Positions 15,876-24,237 of a stretch of 34,457 nucleotides of DNA are shown here, piece after piece (the stretch's first letter is position 1; every line of letters begins with the position of its first letter). The notes under the pieces were generated by a model. The model worked only from the letters and a program-made list of their open reading frames with translations. It was not told the DNA's origin and did not search any database. Position numbers and translations under genes: made by a program. Source of the stretch: a virus; IMG/VR virus record IMGVR_UViG_3300046167_000151, positions 1 to 34,457 of that record. One strand, given 5' to 3'.

Positions 15876-17756
15876 TTATGCGTTTTCTAGGGCAGTGATC
15901 CGTGCCTCTAGTTCTTGGATTGTAGCGACCAAGAGTGGCACTAACTTGGCTTGGTCAATGCCTTGGTAGACAGGGTTGCCATCTGCATCGACTTCGTTGT
16001 GTTCGCCTATAATTGCTTCTGGCACGACTGTCTGGACTTCGTGTGCTAGGAAGCCGTCAACGGTTGTATCATCAGTGTCAGCAATGAAGTTGAAGCGTTT
16101 TGGCTCTAGCTGTTTCAGGCGTGTTGTTGCATTTGTTAGTTCAACTACGTTTTCTTTTAGGCGATAGTCTGATGATGTTGCAAACACGGTGCTAGAATTG
16201 ACAGTATATATTTGACCAACCGTTCCATTTGGATTGTTAAAATATATATGTGTGCTGCCAGCTGTGCTTGGCTGATATGATGCAAAAGTAGCTGCGCCTG
16301 ATGAAATAAAATTGTTTTGTCCAGTGACCCCGCTATTTGGCATAGAAAAACCGCCAACCCACAAATTCCCGCTGGCATCGAGGCGCATACGTTCTGTGTT
16401 GCCGCCAGTATAAAACAATAAGTCTGCACTATTAAGTGCCTTACCCTGTGAGCCAATGGCTGCACCAGATGTAGAAGTCCCCGATGTAAACTGAAGTCTT
16501 GGCCCATCATTAAGACTTGTTCCAGTGTTTCTAAGCCTCAAAGTATCAACAACACCCGAGTTATTAGTTGACGAACCAATAATGTCTAGCTTTGTATTCG
16601 GGCTTGTGTTGTTAATCCCAACATTACCTGCTGATGTGATGCGCATGCGTTCCCCATCAACAGTATCAAATATGTATCCATTGAAGTTTGCTTGCGTTGC
16701 TCTGAAGTTTAACAGCCCACTACTGTCTCGTTTAATAGTGTATGCAGCAATGTCTGGGCCAATTTGTATGCCTTGGTCAGATGCTGTTATTGATAATTTA
16801 CCGCTGCTGTCGATGCGCATGGCTTCTGTGTAAGTCTCAGAACCTATGCTGCCTGTTGTAGTGTATACTGAAAAAGTAGATGCGGCAGGTGAGCCAATCG
16901 CAGAGCCAGCGCCACCATTATAACTGTACTGACTGAAAGCACCAGTTGTAGATGATATAACTTGTTTTACATCACTGGAAGATGGCGCTGTTGTAGTTCC
17001 CAAGCCCAAACTCTCAGCACTCGCATCCCAGAAGAACTTTGGCGTGGAACCTGTGTCCTCACGGAACGAAATATCCCCATTGTCATCAAGGTTAAAATAA
17101 GCCTTATCTCCGACACCTAATTGCAAAACTCTATCGCTATATTCATTTGCACTATCAGCAGATATAACAAGGTGGCCTGTAAAAACGGCCATATTTGCTG
17201 AACCGCCATCTGTGTCAGTCATTGTAAAAACAGGGGTGCTGTCACTCATGTTCATATCACCATCCACAGTCAGCCCATCGCTGGTCACTGTGCCAGTGAT
17301 GTCTACACCTGTGCTGGTGGTGGCGAGTTTTTGAGAGCCATTGTGGTATAATCGAACAGCATCCGTATCTATAAAACGCGCCGAATAACGTGAACCAGTT
17401 GGGTCTTGAATAGAAACTTCACTCGACCCTCGTATTACAAGATTGCCTGTGCTTTCATCTGAAATAAAACTATTAGACCCATCATGGTAAATCTGTAGGT
17501 CAGACCCTGCGCCGAAGATGGCTTTACCATTATCTGCAAAGGTAGCGTTTCCTGTTACGCTGATACCTGTGCTGGTGGTCACCAGCTTCGCGCTATCTGC
17601 ATACGACAATGTTCCGGCAGCGGTCTTCCCGCCAATCGCGTTGATGATCGTATCGAGGCTGTCCAGATCTGTGTTTAGCTTCGTTCCCCACGTATCCTCT
17701 GACGCGCCTACCTCTGGCTTCGTTAAGCCATATGCCGTTGTTGTCGTATCTGCCAT
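15876..17756 (-). CDS. Tail fibre with C-terminal S74 intramolecular chaperone
   Basis: 626 residues. The N-terminus ([20 protein letters not shown]) is the virion-attachment end common in marine phage fibres. The middle is a long beta-rich shaft with many GNxGI/DASG turns ([43 protein letters not shown]). Residues 529-626 are a Peptidase_S74 chaperone: SDYRLKENV with the self-cleavage Ser529 and Lys534, DGFLAHEVQ (539-region onward) and a closing coiled coil ([17 protein letters not shown]). The chaperone trimerises the fibre and then cuts itself off. This is the likely receptor-binding protein. Its coding strand is more A+T-rich than neighbours, which fits exchange of host-range modules. 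Confidence 0.87.
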   Translation of the reverse strand: MADTTTTAYGLTKPEVGASEDTWGTKLNTDLDSLDTIINAIGGKTAAGTLSYADSAKLVTTSTGISVTGNATFADNGKAIFGAGSDLQIYHDGSNSFISDESTGNLVIRGSSEVSIQDPTGSRYSARFIDTDAVRLYHNGSQKLATTSTGVDITGTVTSDGLTVDGDMNMSDSTPVFTMTDTDGGSANMAVFTGHLVISADSANEYSDRVLQLGVGDKAYFNLDDNGDISFREDTGSTPKFFWDASAESLGLGTTTAPSSSDVKQVISSTTGAFSQYSYNGGAGSAIGSPAASTFSVYTTTGSIGSETYTEAMRIDSSGKLSITASDQGIQIGPDIAAYTIKRDSSGLLNFRATQANFNGYIFDTVDGERMRITSAGNVGINNTSPNTKLDIIGSSTNNSGVVDTLRLRNTGTSLNDGPRLQFTSGTSTSGAAIGSQGKALNSADLLFYTGGNTERMRLDASGNLWVGGFSMPNSGVTGQNNFISSGAATFASYQPSTAGSTHIYFNNPNGTVGQIYTVNSSTVFATSSDYRLKENVVELTNATTRLKQLEPKRFNFIADTDDTTVDGFLAHEVQTVVPEAIIGEHNEVDADGNPVYQGIDQAKLVPLLVATIQELEARITALENA

Positions 17757-17766
17757 GTTCTATCTC

Positions 17767-18483
17767 CTATGCCGCATCGGCCCAAGTTTCGCTTGAAGCT
17801 GATGCCGGTGTCCAATCCGTCGATGTGGGGGAAACAGCCGCCCAGCTTTCTGGCGTGCTGCCTGCATCTTGCCACGTTTTGCTGTTTTCCGCAACAGGCG
17901 TCCACGTCTCAGGCGTGTCAGGCTCAGGTTCCCACTTTTTGCGACCATTTGCGACCACAGACGCCGCGCACACGATAACCGAAGCAGCATTCTGCACGCG
18001 GTTGCATGTGGCGCTGACAGTTGCTACGCAGGCGGCGGTGGCGCTGTCCTCGAATATCGCAACGGCGCTTGCCGTTGTGGACGCCTGCACAGCAATCGCG
18101 GCAGCGCCATCACGAACCCTAAGACCAGACGCAGCAACAGATGCAGCAGCGGATACGGAAGCGGAGCCGCTTTGCACGCGGTTAGCGGCAGCCGTGACGC
18201 TGGCAGACGCCGCAATCGTGGCAGACGCCTCCCTGACGCGCGTGGCAGACGCCGCAACGGATGCGGCGGCGGCAATGGTGGCGCTGCCCTCTCGAACGCG
18301 ATCAGCGGCAGACGCGGTGGTCGTGACCGTCTCGATGATCGACGCAGCGCCGCGAACGCGCACAGACGCAGCGGCGGTGGCAGATGTGACGGCAACAATG
18401 GAGGCAGCGCCAATAATAGCGCCGTCCAAGCCGTAGTTGTAGCTGCCGTAGGTGCTTCGCCCGTAGCCGCTGCGATACGTCAT
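17767..18483 (-). CDS. Tail-associated repeat protein with 20-residue and 10-residue periodicities
   Basis: 238 residues, no recognised domain. After a Tyr/Gly start (TYRSGYGRSTYGSYNYG), residues 22-181 are eight back-to-back units of exactly 20 residues. Six of them start RVR or RVQ (for example RVREGSATIAAAASVAASAT), with alternating small residues. Residues 182-238 hold a second array in which Trp recurs every 10 residues (184, 194, 204, 214, 224, 234) in units such as TPETWTPVAE and TPESWAAVSP. It begins where the Gp80-like gene ends and lies just before the fibre gene. A solenoid or trimeric spike segment is plausible. Confidence 0.7.
   Translation of the reverse strand: MTYRSGYGRSTYGSYNYGLDGAIIGAASIVAVTSATAAASVRVRGAASIIETVTTTASAADRVREGSATIAAAASVAASATRVREASATIAASASVTAAANRVQSGSASVSAAASVAASGLRVRDGAAAIAVQASTTASAVAIFEDSATAACVATVSATCNRVQNAASVIVCAASVVANGRKKWEPEPDTPETWTPVAENSKTWQDAGSTPESWAAVSPTSTDWTPASASSETWADAA
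17770..17940 (-). repeat. Tandem 30-bp coding repeats with periodic Trp
   Basis: Six Trp codons lie exactly 30 bases apart, in units of the form (T/S)xxxW(x)5. The array follows directly on the 60-bp array and runs to the stop codon. Confidence 0.7.
17941..18420 (-). repeat. Eight tandem 60-bp coding repeats
   Basis: The DNA encoding residues 22-181 of the repeat protein consists of eight 60-bp units that have diverged at the base level but keep length exactly. Conserved positions are the Arg-Val-Arg opening and alternating Ala/Ser/Val. Confidence 0.75.
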
Positions 18484-18863
18484 TAGTCTAGCGTGATGTC
18501 GAGATCGCCCGCAGGAATGCGGAACACGTCGCCGGTGTCAATCGTCTTGCTGGCGGTCAGGTTGGCGTAGGCCAGCAGATTGCCGCCCGTGGCAGCGTCA
18601 AAGATGCCGACAGCAACAACGGTGCCATATCCCGCCGTGGCGACGGGCCACTCTTCAGCGGCGCTATTTGTCGCCGTGTTGCCTGACACGGTAAACGCCG
18701 TGGCTTGGCGCGCGTAGCCCCCGCCGGATACCTCTGTGCCGCCGCCAGTATCGTCAGGCGCAACGGTGTAAAGCGCGGTGTGCCATTCTGTCGGGCGTGT
18801 CGCGCTGTTGGTGGTGAACGCCCATGTCAGGACGGTTGTTTCGAAGGTGTTGGTGAAGCTCAT
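18483..18863 (-). CDS. Phage tail protein, Gp80-like
   Basis: 126 residues that match the pattern of a widespread small tail-fibre family. Characteristic parts are MSFTNTFETTVLTWAF at the start, ALYTVAPDDTGGGTEVSGG, YARQATAFTVSG, VGIFDAATGGNLLAYANL and the end TIDTGDVFRIPAGDLDITLD. Spacing and length agree with the family. It lies directly after the adaptor gene, and its stop overlaps the repeat-protein start, suggesting that both are tail components made together. Confidence 0.82.
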   Translation of the reverse strand: MSFTNTFETTVLTWAFTTNSATRPTEWHTALYTVAPDDTGGGTEVSGGGYARQATAFTVSGNTATNSAAEEWPVATAGYGTVVAVGIFDAATGGNLLAYANLTASKTIDTGDVFRIPAGDLDITLD

Positions 18864-18864
18864 C

Positions 18865-19485
18865 TCAATACGCCTTTATCTTCATGCGGCGACCAGACCC
18901 GCCGAATTTCGCTTTATCATTGTCTGCGGTTATACCACCAATCGCGTTGCCATACAAAGATGACCACACCTGCAAACGCGCATCGTCTTTCAGATACGGC
19001 GCAGAATGCGATAGAGCGCCATATAAATATGCGTCGGGAAAGTATTCCAGCAGCCAGTTGGACGTGTTGCTATCGGACAGCGCGTCGATCTTGGCGTAGT
19101 AGTACAGCTCCGTCGAATATGTGCCATCGGGAACGGGAAACACCTCGATCTCGCCAGCCGTGATCGCATAGTAGCGCGGCTCATATGTGGCGTTGGCCGT
19201 GCGGCGCTTGCGCTCCAGCAGCTGAAACTGGCTCAGCAGCTCAAGCGGCTGCGTATTACCCGACGTAATATACATCCGTATGACCTCGTAAAAGTCAGAC
19301 GGCACGGCGCTATACTGCGTGTCGATGTTCGCCGTGGCGCGCTTCTCCTGACGCCAGTGGCGTATCTGGCGGTTCATGTCTGCCTCGGCCAGCGAAATAA
19401 ACGTCGGGATGACGCTCGTCAGGTCATCGCGGTCAAGGAAGTCTGCGATGCTGGATTGCAGCTCTGCGTATGTTGTTATGGGCAT
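18865..19485 (-). CDS. Head-tail adaptor, SU10-like
   Basis: 206 residues. TTYAELQSSIADFLDRDD opens the protein, followed by PTFISLAEADMNRQIRHW. Further parts are TQYSAVPSDFYEVIRMYI, LELLSQFQLLERKRR, YYAITAGEIEVFPVPDG and TELYYYAKIDALSD, ending in helices with YFPDAYLYGALSHSAPYL. This is the pattern of SU10-type adaptor proteins, which form a ring between portal and tail. Here the gene is far from portal (about 12 kb), which is unusual. It begins at a one-base overlap with the gene before it. Confidence 0.82.
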   Translation of the reverse strand: MPITTYAELQSSIADFLDRDDLTSVIPTFISLAEADMNRQIRHWRQEKRATANIDTQYSAVPSDFYEVIRMYITSGNTQPLELLSQFQLLERKRRTANATYEPRYYAITAGEIEVFPVPDGTYSTELYYYAKIDALSDSNTSNWLLEYFPDAYLYGALSHSAPYLKDDARLQVWSSLYGNAIGGITADNDKAKFGGSGRRMKIKAY

Positions 19486-21353
19486 TAGTCTAACAATCCT
19501 CTCTTGAGGTTAAATGCTGATCGCGGATCTAATATGCCACGTCTTTGAGCCATATCCAAAACATTTTCAATTTGCGGCGTTGTTGCTGTGCTTATGTCAA
19601 CATTTTGACTTTCAAACAAGTCGCCAAGTTTTTTATTGCCTCTAGCTTGCTGCTCAATGACCAAAAGGCCAGTAGGCTTAGAAACGTTGGCGGCAGTGGT
19701 GTCGGGGAAATAGCCAAACTCGTTTACATCATCGCCAGCAAAGTAAACGTCTTTTACTTTTACCTTTTGCGATATTACCTTGCCCGCATCTTCGCCGCGT
19801 GGCCCGTATCCGCTTGACGCGTGCAACTCCGCATATTTTGGGCTAAGCGTAACAAAGTCGCCAGCATTTATCGACGTTATGCTTTCCTCGTTTGGCACCC
19901 CACGGTATATTGTTACCTCTGCATCAGGATTGCCGCGTGCCGCTTGTATGGCGCGATAGCTTTGCTGATTGGCAATGCCGAACTCGTCATCCGAAAAACG
20001 TGGCCCCTGCGCGTATAAGCGCTGGCCTTGGCTGCTGTAGAAGTCGCTCGGATAGCCAGCCTGCTCGCCTGTCGTGGATATAGTAACATCATCAAGGCGC
20101 ACGGGGTTTTCGTCTTGCGGGCCAACCGGCTGGTGGCCGCCGCGATATGACGTGTCAACTTCCGGCGTTTCATTCGGGTCATAGCCAAAGCGCTCTATGT
20201 TGGCCTGCCTGCGCAAGTCGGCTGCGCTCGATGTCAGCAAGCCAGTAGGCTTTGAAGCATTCGCCGCCATAATATTAGACAAGTGCGCTAGTCTGGGGTC
20301 GGCGCGTGCAGAACGGGAGCGGATGTTGGCGGGGTCAAAAATCGTGTATTCGCCAGCGCCGCCTACGCCTGCGAAGCCTTGCTCGGAAACTCTTTGCTCT
20401 GCCAAGCGGTCTGCGGCGTCTCTAGTTACGGCGCTACTTTCACCAAGGTCTTCCATAGCTTGCTGGAAAATATCGTCATAGCTGCCGCGCTCCATCAGCT
20501 TACCTTTAGTCAGCAGCGGATAATATGTGCCTGACGTGCCAGCTTCCCGACTTCTTGGCTCAGCGTAATATCGTGAAACTCCTATGTCTCCGTCTCTGAC
20601 GGGGTCAACATAAACACCCCGCCCGTAAGCGCCAGCGGTGGACGGACGGAAAGCCAATATGTCAGGCGTTTCAGTAGTGCCAGCCGTTTCCTTTGACGTG
20701 CCGTGCATGCCCTCGCGCCTATAGCCCATCTGGAACAACCGCTGCGCGCGGCTCTCTGCATCCATCGGCAAGTCGTAATTTTCAAACAGATACTGGTTTA
20801 GCTGCGTCGTCTTTACGCTGTCGCCCATGTCAAACATGTCGTCGGTAATATTGGCAGCGTCGCCCTCCTTCAGCATGCTAAGTATCATGTCGCCGCGTTC
20901 TTTCGGAGCGCTTGGCAGCGATGGCTTCTTTGGCCTTAACGTGCTTGCGGCAAGCCCGCCGCCAGTCATGGCCAAGCCAGCCATAGCAAGCGCATCGTTT
21001 AAGGCGTCTGCGCGTGGCGGCACGCCTTGCGCGTATTCTCTAGCAGACTCAACGCCGCGCGTGCCGCCGGTAATAAGATCCACCAAACCCTGCGGCACGG
21101 CAGGCGTAGCTTGGCCAGACCGCAAAGCGTCAAATATAGACATCCCTTGCGGTGCGTCTACCGGCAAAAACGTAGACCGGCGCTTACCCTCTTCCGGCGC
21201 AAGCAGCCCCATCAGCTTGCCAGCCATGCTGTTGCGGTTGCGGTATTCGCGGCGCAGCTCGTCAAGCTCCGCAGGCGTGCGATACATCGCCTCTTCCTGC
21301 ATCTGCAAATTAAAGTCGCGCGGCGACAGGTTAAATATGTCTATGGTAGCCAT
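19485..21353 (-). CDS. Large protein with two ADP-ribosyltransferase-like modules
   Basis: 622 residues. Residues 1-150 are helical, with a hydrophobic patch at 118-136 (ALAMAGLAMTGGGLAAS). Module 1 (about 207-355) has MHGTS (216-220), LAFRPSTAGAYGRGVYVD (233-250), TYYPLL and YTIFDPANIRSRS (336-348), the arrangement of an HGT-type ART fold. Module 2 (about 465-551) has TIYRGVP (481-487), VTLSPKYAELHAS (501-513) and DDVNEFGYFP (541-550), compatible with the Arg, Ser-Thr-Ser and Glu motifs of R-S-E type ARTs. A SKPTGLL motif follows each module (367 and 558). It lies between terminase and adaptor, so a virion-packaged, injected effector is possible. Activity is not proven. Confidence 0.7.
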   Translation of the reverse strand: MATIDIFNLSPRDFNLQMQEEAMYRTPAELDELRREYRNRNSMAGKLMGLLAPEEGKRRSTFLPVDAPQGMSIFDALRSGQATPAVPQGLVDLITGGTRGVESAREYAQGVPPRADALNDALAMAGLAMTGGGLAASTLRPKKPSLPSAPKERGDMILSMLKEGDAANITDDMFDMGDSVKTTQLNQYLFENYDLPMDAESRAQRLFQMGYRREGMHGTSKETAGTTETPDILAFRPSTAGAYGRGVYVDPVRDGDIGVSRYYAEPRSREAGTSGTYYPLLTKGKLMERGSYDDIFQQAMEDLGESSAVTRDAADRLAEQRVSEQGFAGVGGAGEYTIFDPANIRSRSARADPRLAHLSNIMAANASKPTGLLTSSAADLRRQANIERFGYDPNETPEVDTSYRGGHQPVGPQDENPVRLDDVTISTTGEQAGYPSDFYSSQGQRLYAQGPRFSDDEFGIANQQSYRAIQAARGNPDAEVTIYRGVPNEESITSINAGDFVTLSPKYAELHASSGYGPRGEDAGKVISQKVKVKDVYFAGDDVNEFGYFPDTTAANVSKPTGLLVIEQQARGNKKLGDLFESQNVDISTATTPQIENVLDMAQRRGILDPRSAFNLKRGLLD

Positions 21354-21631
21354 ATCAACAATCCCACGCGCGGCGCGACCAGTAATTCGCGCTCAGCTTG
21401 CTCGACTGCACCCTTGATGCCGCCGGAGCGTGCGCAGTAGGACGCCTTGCGCTTCGGCTGATCCTTCTTGATGGACATATTGGGATCGCCAAAGTTGATC
21501 TTCTTCACCGTGTCGCCCTCAACTGCCAGCACCTCAAACTTTTTCGGGCCGCCGCGTCGCGGCTTATTGACCGCCGTAAACCCGTGGCGCTTCTTCGCTG
21601 CTGCGATCTTCTCTGCCCTCGTGCGGCTCAT
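21341..21631 (-). CDS. Small basic protein with FGDPNMSIKKD motif
   Basis: 96 residues, strongly basic at the start (SRTRAEKIAAAKKRHGF, KPRRGGPKKFEV). The middle KKINFGDPNMSIKKDQPKRK and SYCARSGGIKG form a motif seen in phage and prophage proteins with an SFRARH-type or SYCARS-type core. Their function is not established. The end (AVEQAERELLVAPRVGLL) departs from that family, so a late frameshift or simple divergence is possible. Its start overlaps the upstream stop as TAATG and its end overlaps the ART gene by 13 bases. Confidence 0.62.
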   Translation of the reverse strand: MSRTRAEKIAAAKKRHGFTAVNKPRRGGPKKFEVLAVEGDTVKKINFGDPNMSIKKDQPKRKASYCARSGGIKGAVEQAERELLVAPRVGLLIWLP

Positions 21632-21786
21632 TACGCGGTCTTCTTCTTCGCGGTCTTCGCGGCCTTCTTAAACGCCTTCGCGGTGGGCGCGCCCTTGCTG
21701 CCTACCTTGCGCATCTTCTCGCCAGACCCAGCAGCAATGCGTTTACGCTTCGCGTGGATGTTGGCGTATAAACCCTTCTTCGGCAT
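21631..21786 (-). CDS. Very small basic protein (DUF6321-like), 51 aa
   Basis: 51 residues, about a third Lys/Arg. The start MPKKGLYANIHAKRKRIAAG, followed by SGEKMRKVGSKGAPTAKAF, is a recurrent pattern of small phage proteins near terminase genes. The Lys/Ala tail (KKAAKTAKKKTA) could bind nucleic acid. GGAG lies upstream of the ATG and the stop overlaps the next start as TAATG. Confidence 0.75.
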   Translation of the reverse strand: MPKKGLYANIHAKRKRIAAGSGEKMRKVGSKGAPTAKAFKKAAKTAKKKTA

Positions 21787-21787
21787 C

Positions 21788-21973
21788 CTATGCTCCTTCG
21801 CCCCACTGGACGCACTTATAATCGGTTACGCGGTATGTAGGAAACACCTGCCGCGCGTATTCCAGCCCGCTTGGTATGGACTGTATGCACTGGCTCTCGC
21901 TCTGCATCACGGGGCTGCCAAACGCAAAGCAACCACCCTCGACGCTGCACAGCAAGAGCAGCGCCGTCCACAT
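21788..21973 (-). CDS. Small exported protein candidate
   Basis: 61 residues beginning with a hydrophobic signal-like segment (MWTALLLLCSVEGGCFAFG), then SESQCIQSIPSG, TYRVTDYKCVQWGEGA. Four Cys are present, two of them in the mature part, which could form a disulphide after export. The ATG at 21973 overlaps the preceding stop as TAATG. An in-frame start 18 codons upstream lacks a ribosome site and overlaps the previous gene. Function unknown. Confidence 0.65.
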   Translation of the reverse strand: MWTALLLLCSVEGGCFAFGSPVMQSESQCIQSIPSGLEYARQVFPTYRVTDYKCVQWGEGA

Positions 21974-22077
21974 TAATTGTAAGCGCCCCTGCGCTTCTTC
22001 GCCATACACGTTCCAGCGCGCTTGCATGCGGCGGGTGTCGGGCAGCCCTTACACGGCTTAAACTTCGGTGCTCTCAT
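21973..22077 (-). CDS. 34-aa Cys-rich mini-protein
   Basis: A 34-codon gene with GGAGG placed 9 bases before its ATG. It encodes a basic peptide with the Cys pattern CxxCx5CxxxxxC: CKGCPTPAACKRAGTC at residues 9-24. A four-Cys spacing like this can bind one zinc ion. The stop TAA overlaps the next ATG. It is the first gene after the terminator that follows the large terminase gene. Confidence 0.68.
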   Translation of the reverse strand: MRAPKFKPCKGCPTPAACKRAGTCMAKKRRGAYN

Positions 22078-22124
22078 GTCACACGTCCTCCGTTATATCT
22101 TCCAGCATAATAACATTAAAACGC

Positions 22125-22167
22125 CAAAAAGAAACCCCGCGCGCGCAATGGGAGGAACGCGGCGGGG
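22125..22167 (-). terminator. Intrinsic terminator after the terminase genes
   Basis: On the minus strand CCCCGCCGC pairs with the GCGCGCGGGG segment around a loop containing TTCCTCCCATT, followed by TTTCTTTTT. It lies 100 bases beyond the large terminase stop. The A+T-rich stretch after it (22085-22124) could hold a promoter for the structural genes, but no convincing -35/-10 pair was found. Confidence 0.75.
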
Positions 22168-22266
22168 CCAAGTTGCGCGAGACAGGGAGGAAACTCGCAA
22201 TGAAGCATAGATAGCGCGAGCAAGAGCGCTTGTCCATGTGTGGGGATGGTAAACGCTTTTACGCGG
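22168..22266 (-). other. Untranslated tail of the terminase mRNA
   Basis: The 99 bases between the large terminase stop and the terminator stem contain no start codon with a ribosome site and no repeat or further hairpin of note. I see nothing else here. Confidence 0.5.
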
Positions 22267-23668
22267 TCACGCAATCCCCTGCAAATTGCGCCTAAGCGCA
22301 CCACGCCAACGTGACATCGGCCCGCTCAGGGCCGTTGCCGCGTCTGACGCCATCGTCAGGCACACGGCGTCAGCAAGGTCAGGCGAGCGCAGGCCACGCT
22401 TGCGCATGGCGTCCTTGCTCTCGGCAGCCATCTTCCCAGAGGACGTGAACGCGTAGCGGATGCCGGTCAGGTCAGCCAGCAGCTCATCGTCATTAGGCAG
22501 CTTGCAGCTGCGATCCTCCAGCCACGCCTTGCACTTGAACCACAGCTCCGTGCGCAAGTTGTTATATGTCTCCTTCATCGAGGGAGCCTCGGCAACGTTC
22601 ACGCCGCGCACGGGGGCGCCAAGCTCGTGCATCCGATCCACGACGCCCGACCCTATGCCAATGCTGTCAACAAGGATCTCGCTGGGCTGCTGCGACGGGG
22701 GCAGCGCATCATACTCAGCCATCACGCGGCCAACGGTCTGCATCAGATCGAGGCCGCGCCACGACTTGATCTCCGTGATCACGCTGCCCTCGCGCTTGCA
22801 GAACGCGGTGCGGTCGGTGCCAAAGCGCGCCGGATCAATCGCCCACACGGCGCGCGTATTCGGCGCAACCTCGATGTCGCGCCGCATCGCGGCCTCGGCC
22901 AAGTGGTACGGCACGATCGTGTCATCATCTGCCAGCGGAAACTCGCCAAGCACGCGGATGCGGAACGCGTTGCTCTCCTCCCCGTAGCGCATCCGCATCT
23001 CGTCAACGAACTCGTCGCTGACAAGCGGGCTGTCAACGCACGACCAGCGGCGCGTCCACCAGCTGCCCGCCATGCGCGTCTGGCTCTCGTAAAACGTGCC
23101 AGAGGATCGCGTGGGGTTGCTCAGCAGCACCGTGGTGGCGCTGTGGCCAGACATGCTGCCAGCGGCGGCCTCGAACACCTTCTCCGGCACACCCGACGCC
23201 TCGTCGATGACCAGCAGAACATGCTCGCTATGCACTCCGGCCAGCGCCTCCGGCGTTTCGGCGCGAGACGTGCGGGCCGAGATGAACGCTTCGCTGGCTG
23301 CCGCCGTCAGCTCAACGCGGTCTGACTTCACCGTGACCATGTCCTTCAGATTTTGCGGCAGCTCGTTGATCCACCGCTTCATCTCCGCGAACAGCGCGTC
23401 AAAGAGCTGGCCAGATGTCGGCGCGGTGACGACAACCTTATTCGGGAAGCGCAGAAACAGGAACCACAGCATCGCCCAGCTGGCAGACGTCGACTTTGCC
23501 GGTGCCATGCCCAGAGCGCACGCTGATCTTGCGCTCGCCGGACGCAATGGCAGAGAGAAACTCGGCCTGATATGGCAGCGGGTCGGCGCCAAGCACCTCG
23601 CGCACAAAGCGCACGGGGTCGTCGTAATACTCGACAACGAAGTCGTCAAACGGGTTGGCTTCACTCAT
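22267..23668 (-). CDS. terL: Terminase large subunit, +1 frameshift at the Walker A motif
   Basis: About 466 residues when read through. The ATPase part has SVRSGHGTGKST (50-60, Walker A), VVVTAPTSGQLFDALF and Walker B VLLVIDEAS. The nuclease part has the acidic residues in AIDPARFGTD, EILVDSIGIGSG and SPDLADAVCL, as in RNase H-type terminase nucleases. It packages DNA through the portal and cuts it. The break is one surplus A in GGCAAAGTC at 23494-23496, exactly at the Walker A Lys codon; removing it gives GTGKSTSASW. Both sides are fully conserved, so I treat it as a sequence error. The start at 23668 overlaps terS by 8 bases. Confidence 0.88.
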
Positions 23669-24152
23669 CAGACACCTCCACATATTCCGCGTCAATCGTG
23701 GCGGCTTCGGCGTCGCTGTTCACGCGCTTCATGTCGGCGCTAAACTTGCGCAGCGCATCCAAGTGCAGATCGCCAATGGAAAGCGTGACATTGCTCTGCG
23801 GGCGCGTGCCGTAGCGCTCCTGATTCATCGAGCCAGCCATGAACTTGCGCCACTGCACCTTCTCGCGCGTGGCAGCGATCTCCGTCGGGCTGCTGGCGCC
23901 GCTCAACCCGTCAACCATCTCCAAGCCCTGCTCCACCAGCGCATCCGCTGCCTCGCCGCGAGCCTTGCTCAGCGCAGCCGCATACTCGGGAACGCTGTTC
24001 AGTGACCTGCTAACATAGCTGCGCGTGCAGCCGTATTGGCGTGCCAGCTCGGCGACGGTGACGCCCGACGCGATCTGGTCAAACAGCCAATCTGCGCCGC
24101 CGTTGGAGGCGACCTCCGTCAATATGCGCTTGCGTAACGCCTTGCCTGCCAT
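23661..24152 (-). CDS. terS: Terminase small subunit
   Basis: 163 residues. A helix-turn-helix lies at about 33-52 (TVAELARQYGCTRSYVSRSL), fitting recognition of the packaging site. Helical oligomerisation segments follow (ALSKARGEAADALVEQGL, REKVQWRKFMAGSMNQERYG) and then an acidic tail (EYVEVSDE) that may contact the large subunit. It lies directly upstream of terL. AAGGAG precedes the ATG. The PQSNVTLSIGDLHLD segment is a pattern common in small terminases of this type. Confidence 0.82.
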   Translation of the reverse strand: MAGKALRKRILTEVASNGGADWLFDQIASGVTVAELARQYGCTRSYVSRSLNSVPEYAAALSKARGEAADALVEQGLEMVDGLSGASSPTEIAATREKVQWRKFMAGSMNQERYGTRPQSNVTLSIGDLHLDALRKFSADMKRVNSDAEAATIDAEYVEVSDE

Positions 24153-24200
24153 GATGTTTCTCCTTGTACGCGGGAAATTTTAGCGCGGGGCCATGGGTAT

Positions 24201-24237
24201 GGCAAGCGCGTAGGGGGTGCGGGGGTCAACGCTTGCC
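24201..24237 (-). other. Hairpin between HNH gene and terS
   Basis: GGCAAGCG (24201-24208) and CGCTTGCC (24230-24237) are perfect inverted repeats with a 21-base loop. One arm includes the last codons of the HNH gene. There is no T run, so it may be a processing or stability element rather than a terminator. Confidence 0.45.

Noticed and set aside
17941-18420. Tandem repeats as a CRISPR-like array
   Set aside because: Units are contiguous without spacers, differ in sequence, and keep an open frame; they are protein repeats.
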